A stretch of DNA of 64,000 bases from Caulobacter soli (GTDB lineage Bacteria; Pseudomonadota; Alphaproteobacteria; Caulobacterales; Caulobacteraceae), in the NCBI RefSeq assembly GCF_011045195.1, contig NZ_CP049199.1, positions 1,240,001 to 1,304,000 of the forward strand. The letters are read 5' to 3'. Every line of letters starts with the position of its first letter. Within the stretch, counting starts at the first letter, position 1. Below, piece by piece: positions 34,192 through 42,399 of the stretch. The notes under the pieces are model-generated. The model was not told where the DNA came from. It was given only the letters and a program-made list of their open reading frames with translations, and ran no database searches. Made by a program: the position numbers and the translations under genes.

Positions 34192-35793
34192 ATGAGCACT
34201 TCCCTCGCCCTCGAGGCCGCCCGTCGGCGCACCTTCGCCATCATCAGCCACCCCGACGCCGGCAAGACCACCCTGACCGAGAACCTGCTGCTGGCCGGCG
34301 GGGCGATCCGCGCTGCCGGCGCCGTGCGCGCACGCGGCCAGGCCCGTCGCACCCAGTCCGACTGGATGAAGATCGAACGCGAGCGCGGGATCTCGGTGTC
34401 GGCGAGCGTCATGACGTTCGACCACGACGGCCTGATGTTCAACCTGCTGGACACCCCGGGCCACGAGGACTTCTCCGAAGACACCTACCGCACCCTGACG
34501 GCCGCCGACGCGGCGATCATGGTGCTGGACGCCGCCAAGGGCATCGAGCCCCAGACCCTGAAGCTGTTCGAGGTGTGCCGCCTGCGCGACATCCCGATCA
34601 TTACCTTCATCAACAAGATGGACCGCGAGGCCCAGGACCCGTTCGAGCTGCTGGACGAGGTCTCCTCGAAGCTGGCCCTCGACCCGGCGCCGCTCTACTG
34701 GCCGGCCGGTTCGGGCGGCCGGTTCAAGGGCATGCTGGACCTGCGCGGCCAGAAGTTCATCCCCTACGCCAAGAAGAGCTCGACCGACGAGGAAGGCCAC
34801 CCCGACCCGGTCTCGCTGAAATCCAACGCCGTGATCCAGTATCTCGACCCCGAGGAACTGGCCGAGGTGGAGGAGGGCGCGATGCTGGTGTCCGAGGCCG
34901 CCAAGCCGTTCGACGTGCAGTCGTTCCTCGAAGGCCACATGACCCCGGTGTTCTTCGGTTCGGCCCTGCGCCACTTCGGCGTCAACGAGCTGCTGGCCGG
35001 CATCGGCGCCTATGCTCCGCCGCCGCATCCGGCCAAGGTCAGCAAGGCCGGCGTCGACACCCACATCGCCCCGGGCGACAGCGAGGTTTCGGGCTTCGTG
35101 TTCAAGGTCCAGGCCAACATGGACCCCAATCACCGCGACCGGATCGCCTTCCTGCGCCTGACCAGCGGCCGCTTCACGCGCGGCATGAAGCTGAAGGCCC
35201 AGAACACCGGCAAGGCCATGAGCGTCAACGCGCCGATCATGTTCTTCGCCAGCGATCGCGAACTGGCCGAAGACGCCTTCGCCGGCGACGTGATCGGCAT
35301 CCCCAACCACGGCGTGCTGCGGGTGGGCGACAGCCTGTCGGAGACCGGAACCCTGCGCTTCGCGGGCCTGCCCAACTTCGCCCCGGAAATCCTGCGCCGC
35401 GTGCGGGTCAAGGATCCGCTGAAGGCCAAGCACCTGAAGAAGGCGCTGGAAGGCCTGGCCGAGGAGGGCGTGACCCAGCTGTTCCGGCCGATGATCGGCA
35501 GCTCCGACTTCATCGTCGGCGCCGTGGGCCAGCTGCAGTTCGAGGTCATGGCCGACCGCCTGGCCAACGAATACGCCCTGGACTGCATCTTCGAAGCCGC
35601 CCCCTACGCCGAGGCGCGTTGGCTGGGCGGTGACCGCGCCGATGTCGAGGACTTCGTCAACAAGCACCGCACGGCCATGGCCCACGACATCGACGAACAG
35701 CCGGTGTTCCTGGGCAAGTCGTCCTGGGAGATCGGCTACGTCGCCGAGCGCTTCCCGAAGGTTCGGTTCGAGCGGACCAAGGAACGGGGCTAG
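34192..35793 (+). CDS. prfC: Peptide chain release factor 3
   Basis: 533-residue translational GTPase that removes RF1/RF2 from the ribosome after peptide release. G1 SHPDAGKTTLTENLLL, switch region TQSDWMKIERERGISVSASV, G3 DTPGHEDFSEDTYR and G4 NKMDRE. Domain II follows (GLAEEGVTQLFRP, GAVGQLQFEVMADRL) with the C-terminal domain to RFERTKERG. Length and order fit RF3 rather than EF-G. Preceded by the HExxH gene on the same strand (60 bp apart). Confidence 0.97.
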   Translation: MSTSLALEAARRRTFAIISHPDAGKTTLTENLLLAGGAIRAAGAVRARGQARRTQSDWMKIERERGISVSASVMTFDHDGLMFNLLDTPGHEDFSEDTYRTLTAADAAIMVLDAAKGIEPQTLKLFEVCRLRDIPIITFINKMDREAQDPFELLDEVSSKLALDPAPLYWPAGSGGRFKGMLDLRGQKFIPYAKKSSTDEEGHPDPVSLKSNAVIQYLDPEELAEVEEGAMLVSEAAKPFDVQSFLEGHMTPVFFGSALRHFGVNELLAGIGAYAPPPHPAKVSKAGVDTHIAPGDSEVSGFVFKVQANMDPNHRDRIAFLRLTSGRFTRGMKLKAQNTGKAMSVNAPIMFFASDRELAEDAFAGDVIGIPNHGVLRVGDSLSETGTLRFAGLPNFAPEILRRVRVKDPLKAKHLKKALEGLAEEGVTQLFRPMIGSSDFIVGAVGQLQFEVMADRLANEYALDCIFEAAPYAEARWLGGDRADVEDFVNKHRTAMAHDIDEQPVFLGKSSWEIGYVAERFPKVRFERTKERG

Positions 35794-35804
35794 GGGGAAC
35801 GGGG

Positions 35805-36614
35805 CTAAGCTCCGTTCTCGATCGCCTTGAGGCGCTGATAGACGGCCTGGATTTCCGGATCGGCGGGGGCGATGGCGTAGGCCTTGGCCGCCGCGCGGCG
35901 GGCCTCGACCAGATCGGGCGGCGCGCCGCCCTTGCGGGTGAAGCGGTCGATCAGGGCCGCCGCCTCGACGGTGGCCAGCATGGCGATCTCGGTCTGGGAG
36001 GCGGGCGCCTTCGAGCGCCAGAAGTCGCGCGCGGTCTCGATCGCGCGGTTCGGATGGCCCGCGTGACGCTGGAACCAGGCCAGGTGCAGGGCGATGTCCG
36101 ACCACGGCGCGCCGACGGCGTTGGCCAGGTCCCGCCAGGATTGGGCCAGCTGCGCGCCTTGTCGGTGCAGGTCGTTGCGCTTCAACGCTCGAACCCAAGG
36201 CCCTCGCAAGGCGCGGTCGGGCAGCTTGCCCTCCCGGCGCGCCATTTCGGCGGCGTAGACGGCCTCGAGGTCGGCGACCGAGGCGAACGCCCTGGGATAT
36301 TCGGGACCCAACGCGTCGAGCATCCGGTTGTGGGCCCGTTCCTCCGGTGAGACGCACGCCTGCACCGCCGCGATCGCCGGGTGGCCGACCGGAGCCACCA
36401 GCAGGCAATCGGCGAGGCGGGCGAAGGGAATCCGGGCGCGTCCCGGAGGCGCGGCGCAGACCAGCACCTGGCGATCCAGATCCACTTCCAGAATCGGCAG
36501 AGGCGCTTCGCAGTCGCCGTCGTCCAGACCGCAGCCGGAAAGCAGGGACGGCTGGACCGCGTCGGTCTTCAACCAGCGCTGCAGCAGTCGGCCGTCGATG
36601 TCCGCGTCGTTCAC
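35805..36614 (-). CDS. Protein of unknown function, helical
   Basis: 269 residues, GTG start. The N-terminal 90 residues contain an acidic patch with LEVDLDRQVLVCAAPPGRARIPFARLADCLL. The C-terminal part is helical and TPR-like (ALHLAWFQRHAGHPNRAIETARDFW, ATVEAAALIDRFTRK, AAKAYAIAPADPEIQAVYQRLKAIE). No signal peptide. GAGG 10 nt before the start lies inside the small upstream ORF, so the two may be coupled. Not recognised. Confidence 0.72.
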   Translation of the reverse strand: MNDADIDGRLLQRWLKTDAVQPSLLSGCGLDDGDCEAPLPILEVDLDRQVLVCAAPPGRARIPFARLADCLLVAPVGHPAIAAVQACVSPEERAHNRMLDALGPEYPRAFASVADLEAVYAAEMARREGKLPDRALRGPWVRALKRNDLHRQGAQLAQSWRDLANAVGAPWSDIALHLAWFQRHAGHPNRAIETARDFWRSKAPASQTEIAMLATVEAAALIDRFTRKGGAPPDLVEARRAAAKAYAIAPADPEIQAVYQRLKAIENGA

Positions 36615-36616
36615 GT

Positions 36617-36733
36617 TCAGGCGTCCTCGATCTCGCGGGGCAGGTGTTCGAGACTGCGCAGATATCGGCCGTCGGCGTCCTCGTCGACAGCGATCTTGAG
36701 GGCGCGAGGCGACCGAGCGGCGCTCGGGTGCAT
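36617..36733 (-). CDS. Possible small ORF coupled to the downstream unknown
   Basis: 38 codons, MHPSAARSPRALKIAVDEDADGRYLRSLEHLPREIEDA split over two helices. Third positions are G/C rich. The stop lies 2 nt before the GTG of 35805-36614, and its last codons hold that gene's GAGG ribosome binding site. Against it: no good Shine-Dalgarno of its own, and the frame could begin further up (to 36823). The remaining space to 36945 shows nothing clear. Confidence 0.35.
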   Translation of the reverse strand: MHPSAARSPRALKIAVDEDADGRYLRSLEHLPREIEDA

Positions 36734-36945
36734 GCCTTGCGGTTCGTCCTGGCCGCCGAGCGTCAGGACGCGGTTTATTCGACCTGTGATTTTGCTCCAG
36801 GTTCGAACTCGTCCTGGGCGCAACGGGTTGGGGGTTGCTCTGCGAGCATTGGGCTCAAAGGTTGTTGTACAGCTTTGATTCTACTTGACCGAGCATTCTG
36901 GGGAGTGGACGGTTCCAAGCTTCCGCGATTGAGAGGTCGTCTGGA

Positions 36946-38193
36946 GTGACACAGGATCTGGGCAGGGTTGGGGGCAGCCAGGCCGGACGCCAAGCGGGAT
37001 GCTGGACCGGCGGCTCTTTAAGATGGTTACGGGATGCGCGCCTGTGGGTCGCGTGCCTGTTCCTGGCGGTCGCGACGCCGGCGGCGGCCGTCGATGAGTT
37101 CGCGGTGGTCGTGAACTCCTATGCCCAATGCGTGACGGCCTACAAGGCGCGGGGGATGACGGACTACGCCACCTATTGCCGTAAGCGGTTTCCGCTGACC
37201 GTGCAGGAGGCGGCGGCCCGGTCGGCGTCCCGGAGCAGTCTACTCACGTCATCCGCCGCCGCGTCGCCCGCGGTTCGGTCGCCCGCCGCGACCACGCCGG
37301 CCGCGCCTCCTCCGGCCACGACCACGCCGCCGCCCGCCGCGACCGCGCCCCCTCCGGCGTACACGCCGACGACGCCTCCGGCGGCGTCCACCCAGACCCC
37401 CGCCGCGACGCCGCCCGCCACCCGTAAACCCCGTGAATCGGTCGACATCACCCCGGCCGTGAACCGGCTGATCGAAAGCTGGGCCAACCGTCCCCGGACG
37501 CCGAAGCCGCCGCCTGGCCGCCCCGCCGATCCGTTGTCGGTGATTCCGGACATCCAGGCCGCCTGCGCGACCTATGCCGGCGACGCCGCGCGCTGGCGGC
37601 GGTGCACGTCCGACGCCTGGAAGACGGCCGGCCTTCGTGGCCAGCCGCCCGTGGTGCTGCAGGTTCCGCCCGCGCCTCCGCCTCCAGCCTACAAGCCGCC
37701 GGTCTATGAGCCGCCACCGCCGCCGGCTCGGCGGGAACCCCCTGTCCAAAGTCGGCCGCCGCCGCCGCCACCGCCCGCCGAGCCGCCGCCGGTGGTCCAG
37801 CCCGAGCCGCCCGTCGCGACCGTCACGCCGCCGCCGGTGATCGCCGCGCCGCCGACGCCCCGGCCCGAGCCGCCACCCGCGCCCGCGCCACCGTCCATCC
37901 CGTCCTGGGCCTGGTGGTTGGCCGCCTTGGTCGCCCTAGTCGTCGCCGGAGCCGGCGGCTTTGGCCTCGCCAAACTTCTGAACCGAGCGCGGCCGAAGCC
38001 GTCCCGCGCGCCCAGGCCCGAGGTCGCCGCCTGCGAGCCGGCCGAGGTGGTGCTGGTGGTCGATCCCGGCGTCGTCGCCCTGATCCCCGACGGCTCGCCG
38101 CGCGCCGGCATGGCCGTGTCGATGCGGTTCGCCCTTGACGTCAGCACGGACGAGGTTCGGCTGGACTATCCCTCGCTGGAGACGGCGCCATGA
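36946..38193 (+). CDS. Proline-rich membrane-anchored protein of unknown function
   Basis: 415 residues, GTG start. A signal-like segment (LWVACLFLAVATPAAA, about 33-48) is followed by a short domain with two Cys (AQCVTAYKARGMTDYATYCRKRF). A long Ala/Pro/Thr-rich linker comes next, then a second small domain with two Cys (IQAACATYAGDAARWRRCTSDAW) that resembles the first. A second Pro-rich stretch precedes a transmembrane helix (WAWWLAALVALVVAGAGGFGLA, about 323-344). The roughly 70-residue C-terminal tail should be cytoplasmic. Coupled by ATGA to the next gene. Confidence 0.75.
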   Translation: MTQDLGRVGGSQAGRQAGCWTGGSLRWLRDARLWVACLFLAVATPAAAVDEFAVVVNSYAQCVTAYKARGMTDYATYCRKRFPLTVQEAAARSASRSSLLTSSAAASPAVRSPAATTPAAPPPATTTPPPAATAPPPAYTPTTPPAASTQTPAATPPATRKPRESVDITPAVNRLIESWANRPRTPKPPPGRPADPLSVIPDIQAACATYAGDAARWRRCTSDAWKTAGLRGQPPVVLQVPPAPPPPAYKPPVYEPPPPPARREPPVQSRPPPPPPPAEPPPVVQPEPPVATVTPPPVIAAPPTPRPEPPPAPAPPSIPSWAWWLAALVALVVAGAGGFGLAKLLNRARPKPSRAPRPEVAACEPAEVVLVVDPGVVALIPDGSPRAGMAVSMRFALDVSTDEVRLDYPSLETAP

Positions 38194-38771
38194 CCACGGC
38201 CCAGCCCCTGACCCCCACGACCTCGATCCCCGCCGGCATGACCTGGCGCGCCCTGTTCGCCGAGGACGGCGGCGATCCCCTGGACGCCTGCAAGGACTCC
38301 CCGCCGCTGGTCGACGCCATCTCCCAGGCCGCCCGCAAGTTTCCCAGCGCCTGCTGGGACGACGTCGAGGGCGGCTGTCGGCGCGAGGTCGACAAGCTGA
38401 TGGACCTGTCGGTGGAGGGCGTGCTGTTCGACGGCTGGATGAAGCTGGAGCGCTTCAAGAAGTGCGTCGAGCAGTCCAAGGCCCATCCCGACGACGCCTT
38501 CTTCCAGGACCTGGACGACCACAAGATCGCCTCCACCCACAAGCCGCGCATCGAGCTGCGCTACGGCGCGGTCAAGGTGGCCGACCTCGACTTCGAGATG
38601 GAGCTGGCCCTGAAGGTCAAGGGCGTGCGGCTGGAGGTGCGCGGCGGCCGGGTGGTCTGCGCCACCGCCGGCGTTTTCGCCGCCAGCGCCAAGCTGTCGC
38701 TGCACGACCACGTGCTGGTTGAGAAAGGCACGCCGGAGTTCCCGGCGCCGACCAAGATCCGGTTTTCCTGA
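38190..38771 (+). CDS. Soluble partner protein of unknown function
   Basis: 193 residues. It shares ATGA with the upstream membrane protein, so it is translationally coupled. Sequence: Cys at DACKD, SACWDDVEGGCRREVDK and FKKCVEQ in the N-terminal half. The C-terminal half alternates strands (IELRYGAVKVADLDFEMELALKVKGVRLEVRGG split over a beta sheet). No signal peptide or membrane helix. The coupling suggests it binds the cytoplasmic tail of its neighbour. Not recognised. Confidence 0.72.
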   Translation: MTTAQPLTPTTSIPAGMTWRALFAEDGGDPLDACKDSPPLVDAISQAARKFPSACWDDVEGGCRREVDKLMDLSVEGVLFDGWMKLERFKKCVEQSKAHPDDAFFQDLDDHKIASTHKPRIELRYGAVKVADLDFEMELALKVKGVRLEVRGGRVVCATAGVFAASAKLSLHDHVLVEKGTPEFPAPTKIRFS

Positions 38772-38841
38772 CGGGCGCGGCTCTTTCCTTTCCGCCCGAA
38801 GCGGCTAGGGAGGAAGCGCCGAGAGTCAGGAGATCCGCCAC

Positions 38842-39222
38842 ATGTCCGTCGACACCCCGCTGACCATCGGCCTAGTCGCCCACGACGACAAGAAGGCGGC
38901 CCTGGTCGACTGGTCGGTCGCGCACCAGGCCTTCTTGGCCCGGCACAGGCTCTATGCGACGGGCACCACGGGCGGACGGATCCTGGAAGCCTTGCCGGAC
39001 CTCGACCTGACGCGCCTGAAGAGCGGCCCCTTGGGCGGCGACCAGCAATTGGGCGCCCTGCTGGCCGAGGGCCTGCTGGACATGCTGGTGTTCTTCGTCG
39101 ACCCGCTGTCGCCCCAGCCGCACGACGTCGACGTCAAGGCGCTGATCCGCATGGCGACCCTGGCCGACATCCCCTTCGCCTGTAACCCGGCGACGGCCGA
39201 CCTGATCGTGGCGGGGCGCTAG
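38842..39222 (+). CDS. mgsA: Methylglyoxal synthase
   Basis: 126 residues. MgsA converts dihydroxyacetone phosphate to methylglyoxal and phosphate. Opening [18 protein letters not shown], phosphate loop [12 protein letters not shown], catalytic Asp in [17 protein letters not shown] and the second Asp region [21 protein letters not shown]. All match the family. It is somewhat shorter than the E. coli enzyme (152). AGGAG lies 9 nt ahead of the ATG. Convergent with the RNase H-like gene. Confidence 0.95.
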   Translation: MSVDTPLTIGLVAHDDKKAALVDWSVAHQAFLARHRLYATGTTGGRILEALPDLDLTRLKSGPLGGDQQLGALLAEGLLDMLVFFVDPLSPQPHDVDVKALIRMATLADIPFACNPATADLIVAGR

Positions 39223-39229
39223 GGGCCCT

Positions 39230-39700
39230 CTAACCCGGGAACTTCAGCAGGTTCGGCTTCGGGATCGCGGCCTTGAACGTGCCCCGGGTCTTGGCGGTGT
39301 CCAAGCCAAAGTCGGCCCAGGCGCGCAGGAAGCCGGCGGCGGGCGTCGTGTCCGAGAGCGGCGACAGGGCCAGCACCGGGCGGGCGGCCAGCAGCTTGCG
39401 AGCGGCGGCCCAGGCCTCGGGCTCGGCGGTGGCGTAGGCGCCGTCGCTGGTGACGAGCTCGGCGGCCAGGGCCGGATCGGCGAAGTGCAGCGTCACCGCG
39501 GCGTCGGCCGGCACGTCGGCCAGCGCCGTCAGCGCCTCGATCACCCCGACCAGCACCATCTTTGCGCCGTTGACCCGGCGTTCGCCCCCGGCGGCTCCGG
39601 CCAAGGTCCCGTCGGCGTTGCGGCGCACATGGGCCCAGCCGCCATAGCCGGGGTCGGGTTTGCAGAGCGAAGCGGTCCAGAGATCGATCGAAGCGGTCAT
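39230..39700 (-). CDS. RNase H-fold protein with degenerate catalytic site
   Basis: 156 residues. Order resembles RNase HI: strand with IDLWTASLCKPDPGYGGWAHV, then GGERRVNGAKMVLVGVIEALTALADV, then VTLHFADPALAAELV. In RNase HI the first strand carries FTDGS, the helix RMELMAAIEAL and the fourth strand YTDS. Here the first acid is replaced (WTAS), the helix Glu is Val (KMVLVGV), and only one Asp is near position four. It is therefore probably a non-catalytic nucleic-acid-binding or structural relative. Confidence 0.7.
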   Translation of the reverse strand: MTASIDLWTASLCKPDPGYGGWAHVRRNADGTLAGAAGGERRVNGAKMVLVGVIEALTALADVPADAAVTLHFADPALAAELVTSDGAYATAEPEAWAAARKLLAARPVLALSPLSDTTPAAGFLRAWADFGLDTAKTRGTFKAAIPKPNLLKFPG

Positions 39701-40142
39701 GCTCCCGTTTTAGAGGCGAGGCCGAAAGCTGGCCAGAGGGCAGGGCGTCGCCGTCGTGACGAAGGGCGAGGGTCTCTAGCGACCCAAGATCGGGCGACGG
39801 GGCGGCGCGCGGGAAGCCGTGCCGGAACGAATGATAAACCGCGTCTTAAAATCTATGGTTAACGTCATCTTCACTTCGGTGAACAATGTTCTAACAAGCG
39901 CCCTGATCGGCGCGTTCCCGAAAAGGTCCGCCAAGCAAGAAGTGTGCCAAATCGGTGCAAAAACAGGGGTTTGGGTGGTATTTTGGAACGAAGTGTAAAC
40001 ACGCTCCAAATATTTATGGTTAACGCCATCTTCACCTCCGTTAACCGCTTGTTAAACGCGTTGGCTCCGGCTTTGCTACTCGTGCGTTGAACCCTTGCCG
40101 GACGTCCCGGCGTGGGACGGTCCGTGTGCGGAGTGCGCAGCG
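39701..40142 (+). other. AT-rich intergenic region with duplicated element
   Basis: 442 bp without a confident gene. From about 39830 it is much richer in A+T than its surroundings. It holds two near-identical 31-bp elements (39854-39884 and 40015-40045), each starting TATGGTTAACG. Each would encode MVN-V/A-IFTSVN if translated, in ORFs of 47 (39855-39998) and 24 codons (40016-40090), neither with a ribosome binding site. The 3' part holds the CtrA full site. A minus-strand ORF here looks accidental. Confidence 0.6.
40041..40055 (+). promoter_or_regulatory. Perfect CtrA full binding site (TTAA-N7-TTAA)
   Basis: TTAACCGCTTGTTAA matches the C. crescentus CtrA consensus exactly, including the 7-bp spacer. 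It lies 88 bp upstream of the start chosen for the gene at 40143, a usual place for control by this cell-cycle response regulator. It overlaps the second copy of the duplicated element. Confidence 0.72.
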
Positions 40143-41519
40143 ATGTTCGATTTCGGTCGTGATCTGAAGAGGCTCTTTGGAGTCGACGTCGGCGCCCCCG
40201 CCAGGGCCGCGGCGCAGCGCGACGGACTGACCGGTGGCGACACCTCGCTGCTGGAGCTGCTGGATCTGCGCCTGCTGGTCAACGAGGCCCGGTCGGCCGA
40301 TGTGGCCGCCGGCCGGATCGGCGCCAAGGATCGCGGCCACCGCCTGCTGGAAGCCGCCGTGGTCTGGCGCGAACTGGCCCGCCGCTCGGGCGACGCCGCC
40401 GCCCTGCGCAAGGGCGCGGCCCAGGCCGAGGCCGCCGCCAAGATCTTCGAAGCCGAACATAGGCCAGAGAGCCTGGCCGCCGCCCGCTGCGAGCAGGCGA
40501 CCCTGGCCGTGCTGGGCGCCGACCTGTTCGGCGACGAGGGCCTGCACGCCGCCGCCGGCGCGACCCTGACCCTGGCCAAGACCGCGCCGGGCAGCCGCTG
40601 CGCCATGGCCGAGGCCCTGCTGGCCGGGCTGGAGGGCCGCGTGGCCCTGGGCGAGAACGACCTGGATCGCGCCCTGGCCGCCGCCGAGGCCTTCGAGGCG
40701 CCGTTGCGGGGCTTGTCGGCCGCGCGCCGCGTCAAGGGCGGGGCCTCGCGCCTGCTGCTGGCCGACCAGCGCGCCGCCCGCGTGGAACTGCTGCTGGCCT
40801 GCGCCGCCCGCCTGAAGGACCGCGCCCTCACCGAAGTGGCGCTGGAAGAAGCCAAGACCGCCGAAGCCGGCCTGGATCCCGATTTCGAACCCCTGGCCTG
40901 GTCGCGGCTGGAGTCCCTGCGCGGGGCGGCACTGGTGCAACTGGGCGAACTGGACGGCGAGATCAACTTCATCGCCGACGGGGTCGAGGCCCTGGCCGCC
41001 GCCCTGGAGCCGGTCACCGCCGACCACAGCCCGATGGACTGGGCCCGGGCCCAGGCCGCGCTGGGCGCCGGCCTGCAGGCGATGGGCGAGGCCACCACCT
41101 CGGAGCGTTGCTTCGAGCGGGCCGTCACCTGCTACGACCGCGCCTCGCACATCCTCAAGACCCAGCCAGCCCTGTCGCTGCGCGCCGTGGTCGCCAACAA
41201 CCGCGCCCTCAGCCTGGCTCGTTGCGCCGAGCTGACCGCCGACCTGGCGGTGCTGGACGCCGCCGAGATGGCCTTCAAGTCCGAACTGGCCGCCACGCCG
41301 GGCGCTCGCGACCCGGCCGCCTGGGCCGTGACCCAGATGAACCTGGCTCGCCTGTACGAGGCCCGGGTCGAGATCACCGGCCGCGACGACGGCCGGCTGG
41401 ATCGCGCCGCCATGGCGCTGGCCAGCGCCTTCGACATCTTCGCCGAACTGGGCCTGCGGTCGCTGACCGATCTGGCGGCCCAGGGGTTGCAACGGGTCAA
41501 GCAGGCGCACGCCGCCTGA
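40143..41519 (+). CDS. Helical-repeat protein under probable CtrA control
   Basis: 458 residues from ATG at 40143 (GGAG 9 nt ahead; an upstream GTG-type start at 40095 would add 16). Starts MFDFGRDLKRLFGVD, then many Ala/Leu-rich helices that look like degenerate TPR units: GHRLLEAAVVWRELARRSGDAAAL, RCAMAEALLAGLEGRVALGEND and DWARAQAALGAGLQAMGEATTSERCFERAV. No signal peptide or transmembrane segment, so cytoplasmic. No family name recognised. Confidence 0.78.
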   Translation: MFDFGRDLKRLFGVDVGAPARAAAQRDGLTGGDTSLLELLDLRLLVNEARSADVAAGRIGAKDRGHRLLEAAVVWRELARRSGDAAALRKGAAQAEAAAKIFEAEHRPESLAAARCEQATLAVLGADLFGDEGLHAAAGATLTLAKTAPGSRCAMAEALLAGLEGRVALGENDLDRALAAAEAFEAPLRGLSAARRVKGGASRLLLADQRAARVELLLACAARLKDRALTEVALEEAKTAEAGLDPDFEPLAWSRLESLRGAALVQLGELDGEINFIADGVEALAAALEPVTADHSPMDWARAQAALGAGLQAMGEATTSERCFERAVTCYDRASHILKTQPALSLRAVVANNRALSLARCAELTADLAVLDAAEMAFKSELAATPGARDPAAWAVTQMNLARLYEARVEITGRDDGRLDRAAMALASAFDIFAELGLRSLTDLAAQGLQRVKQAHAA

Positions 41520-41580
41520 CCCAAAATGAAACCGGACGGCCCCCAGCGGGTCGGACCCAAAGACCAGTAGGGAAGACCCA

Positions 41581-41883
41581 GTGATCGCTTCGTTGCTCGC
41601 CGCCGCCGCTGTTTCGATCGTTCCGACCCCGACGAGCCAACCGGCCGTCACCCAGATCCGGGACACCCAGCCGCAGATCGCCGAAGCGATGCTCAGCTGC
41701 ATGATCCGGCGCGACGGCGGCCTGACCGCCTGTTCGGTGCAAAGCGAATTCCCCGCCGACATGGGCGTGGGCAAGGCCGCCGTGTCGATGGCCTCGCAGT
41801 TCCAGGTCGACCTGATGGGCCCTGACGGCAAGAGCCGCGCCGGCTCGTTCATCGACGTCCCGGTCCGCATCCGCATCCGCTGA
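41581..41883 (+). CDS. TonB C-terminal-like mini-protein
   Basis: 100 residues, GTG start with AGGGA ahead. A hydrophobic N-terminus (IASLLAAAAVSIV) reads as a signal. The rest follows the TonB_C pattern: EAMLSCMIRRDGGLTACSVQSEFPADMGVGKAAVSMASQF, with paired Cys, DG turn, and VPVRIRIR as last strand. There is no Pro-rich spacer and no membrane anchor beyond the signal. It may be a periplasmic domain that competes for or mimics TonB-type partners. Confidence 0.7.
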   Translation: MIASLLAAAAVSIVPTPTSQPAVTQIRDTQPQIAEAMLSCMIRRDGGLTACSVQSEFPADMGVGKAAVSMASQFQVDLMGPDGKSRAGSFIDVPVRIRIR

Positions 41884-41948
41884 TCCTGCCGCTCGACCCG
41901 AAACGCGACACGCCCTAGCTTGGCGCCCGTAGCGTTTCGGGGGACGGC

Positions 41949-42389
41949 ATGGGCGAGAACTTCAAGGACCTGGACGTTTCGCAGGTCGTCTATCTCCTCC
42001 TCTATCTGTTCATCGTGATCATGGGCCTGCGTCGCATGCCGTCGGCGGTGCGTCGCAAGGCCGAGCCGCCGCGCTGCAAGACCTGCAAGACGCCGGTCGG
42101 TCCGGACGCCGCGCCCCAGGGCCCCTGGGGCGGTTGGGTCTGCACCGCCTGTGGCGGCGCGGTCGACCCCGTCTCGAAACCCGAGCCACGAACCGGCCTG
42201 CGGGGCTGGATGGACCAGTATCCCTGGGCCGTGTACGGCGCGATTTGGGGCCTGGTGGTCTGGGGGCTGCTGGCGGGCCGGGACCTGTGGCTGCACGAAC
42301 CGACGCCCGACCTTCAGACCTTGCCCCTGACCATCGTCGGCGCATTTGGCGTCGGCTGGTTGCTGACCCTGATGCAGCGACGGCGCTAG
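41949..42389 (+). CDS. Membrane protein with cytoplasmic zinc ribbon
   Basis: 146 residues. Helix 1 VVYLLLYLFIVIMGL (about 13-27), a soluble loop with CKTCKTPVGP and CTACGG (two CxxC pairs, zinc-ribbon-like), then helix 2 (AVYGAIWGLVVWGLLAG) and helix 3 (LPLTIVGAFGVGWLLTLM). GGGGGA 3 nt from the ATG. Convergent with 42400-42945. Not recognised. Confidence 0.75.
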   Translation: MGENFKDLDVSQVVYLLLYLFIVIMGLRRMPSAVRRKAEPPRCKTCKTPVGPDAAPQGPWGGWVCTACGGAVDPVSKPEPRTGLRGWMDQYPWAVYGAIWGLVVWGLLAGRDLWLHEPTPDLQTLPLTIVGAFGVGWLLTLMQRRR

Positions 42390-42399
42390 GCGCGAGGCT

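Noticed and set aside
34147..36408. Minus-strand open frame of 753 codons
   Set aside because: Antisense to prfC and in a wrong frame of 35805-36614. Repetitive composition typical of GC-rich shadow frames.
39776..40009. 77-codon minus-strand ORF in the AT-rich interval
   Set aside because: No ribosome binding site, ends in low-complexity Arg/Pro, and overlaps the duplicated element. Chance frame.
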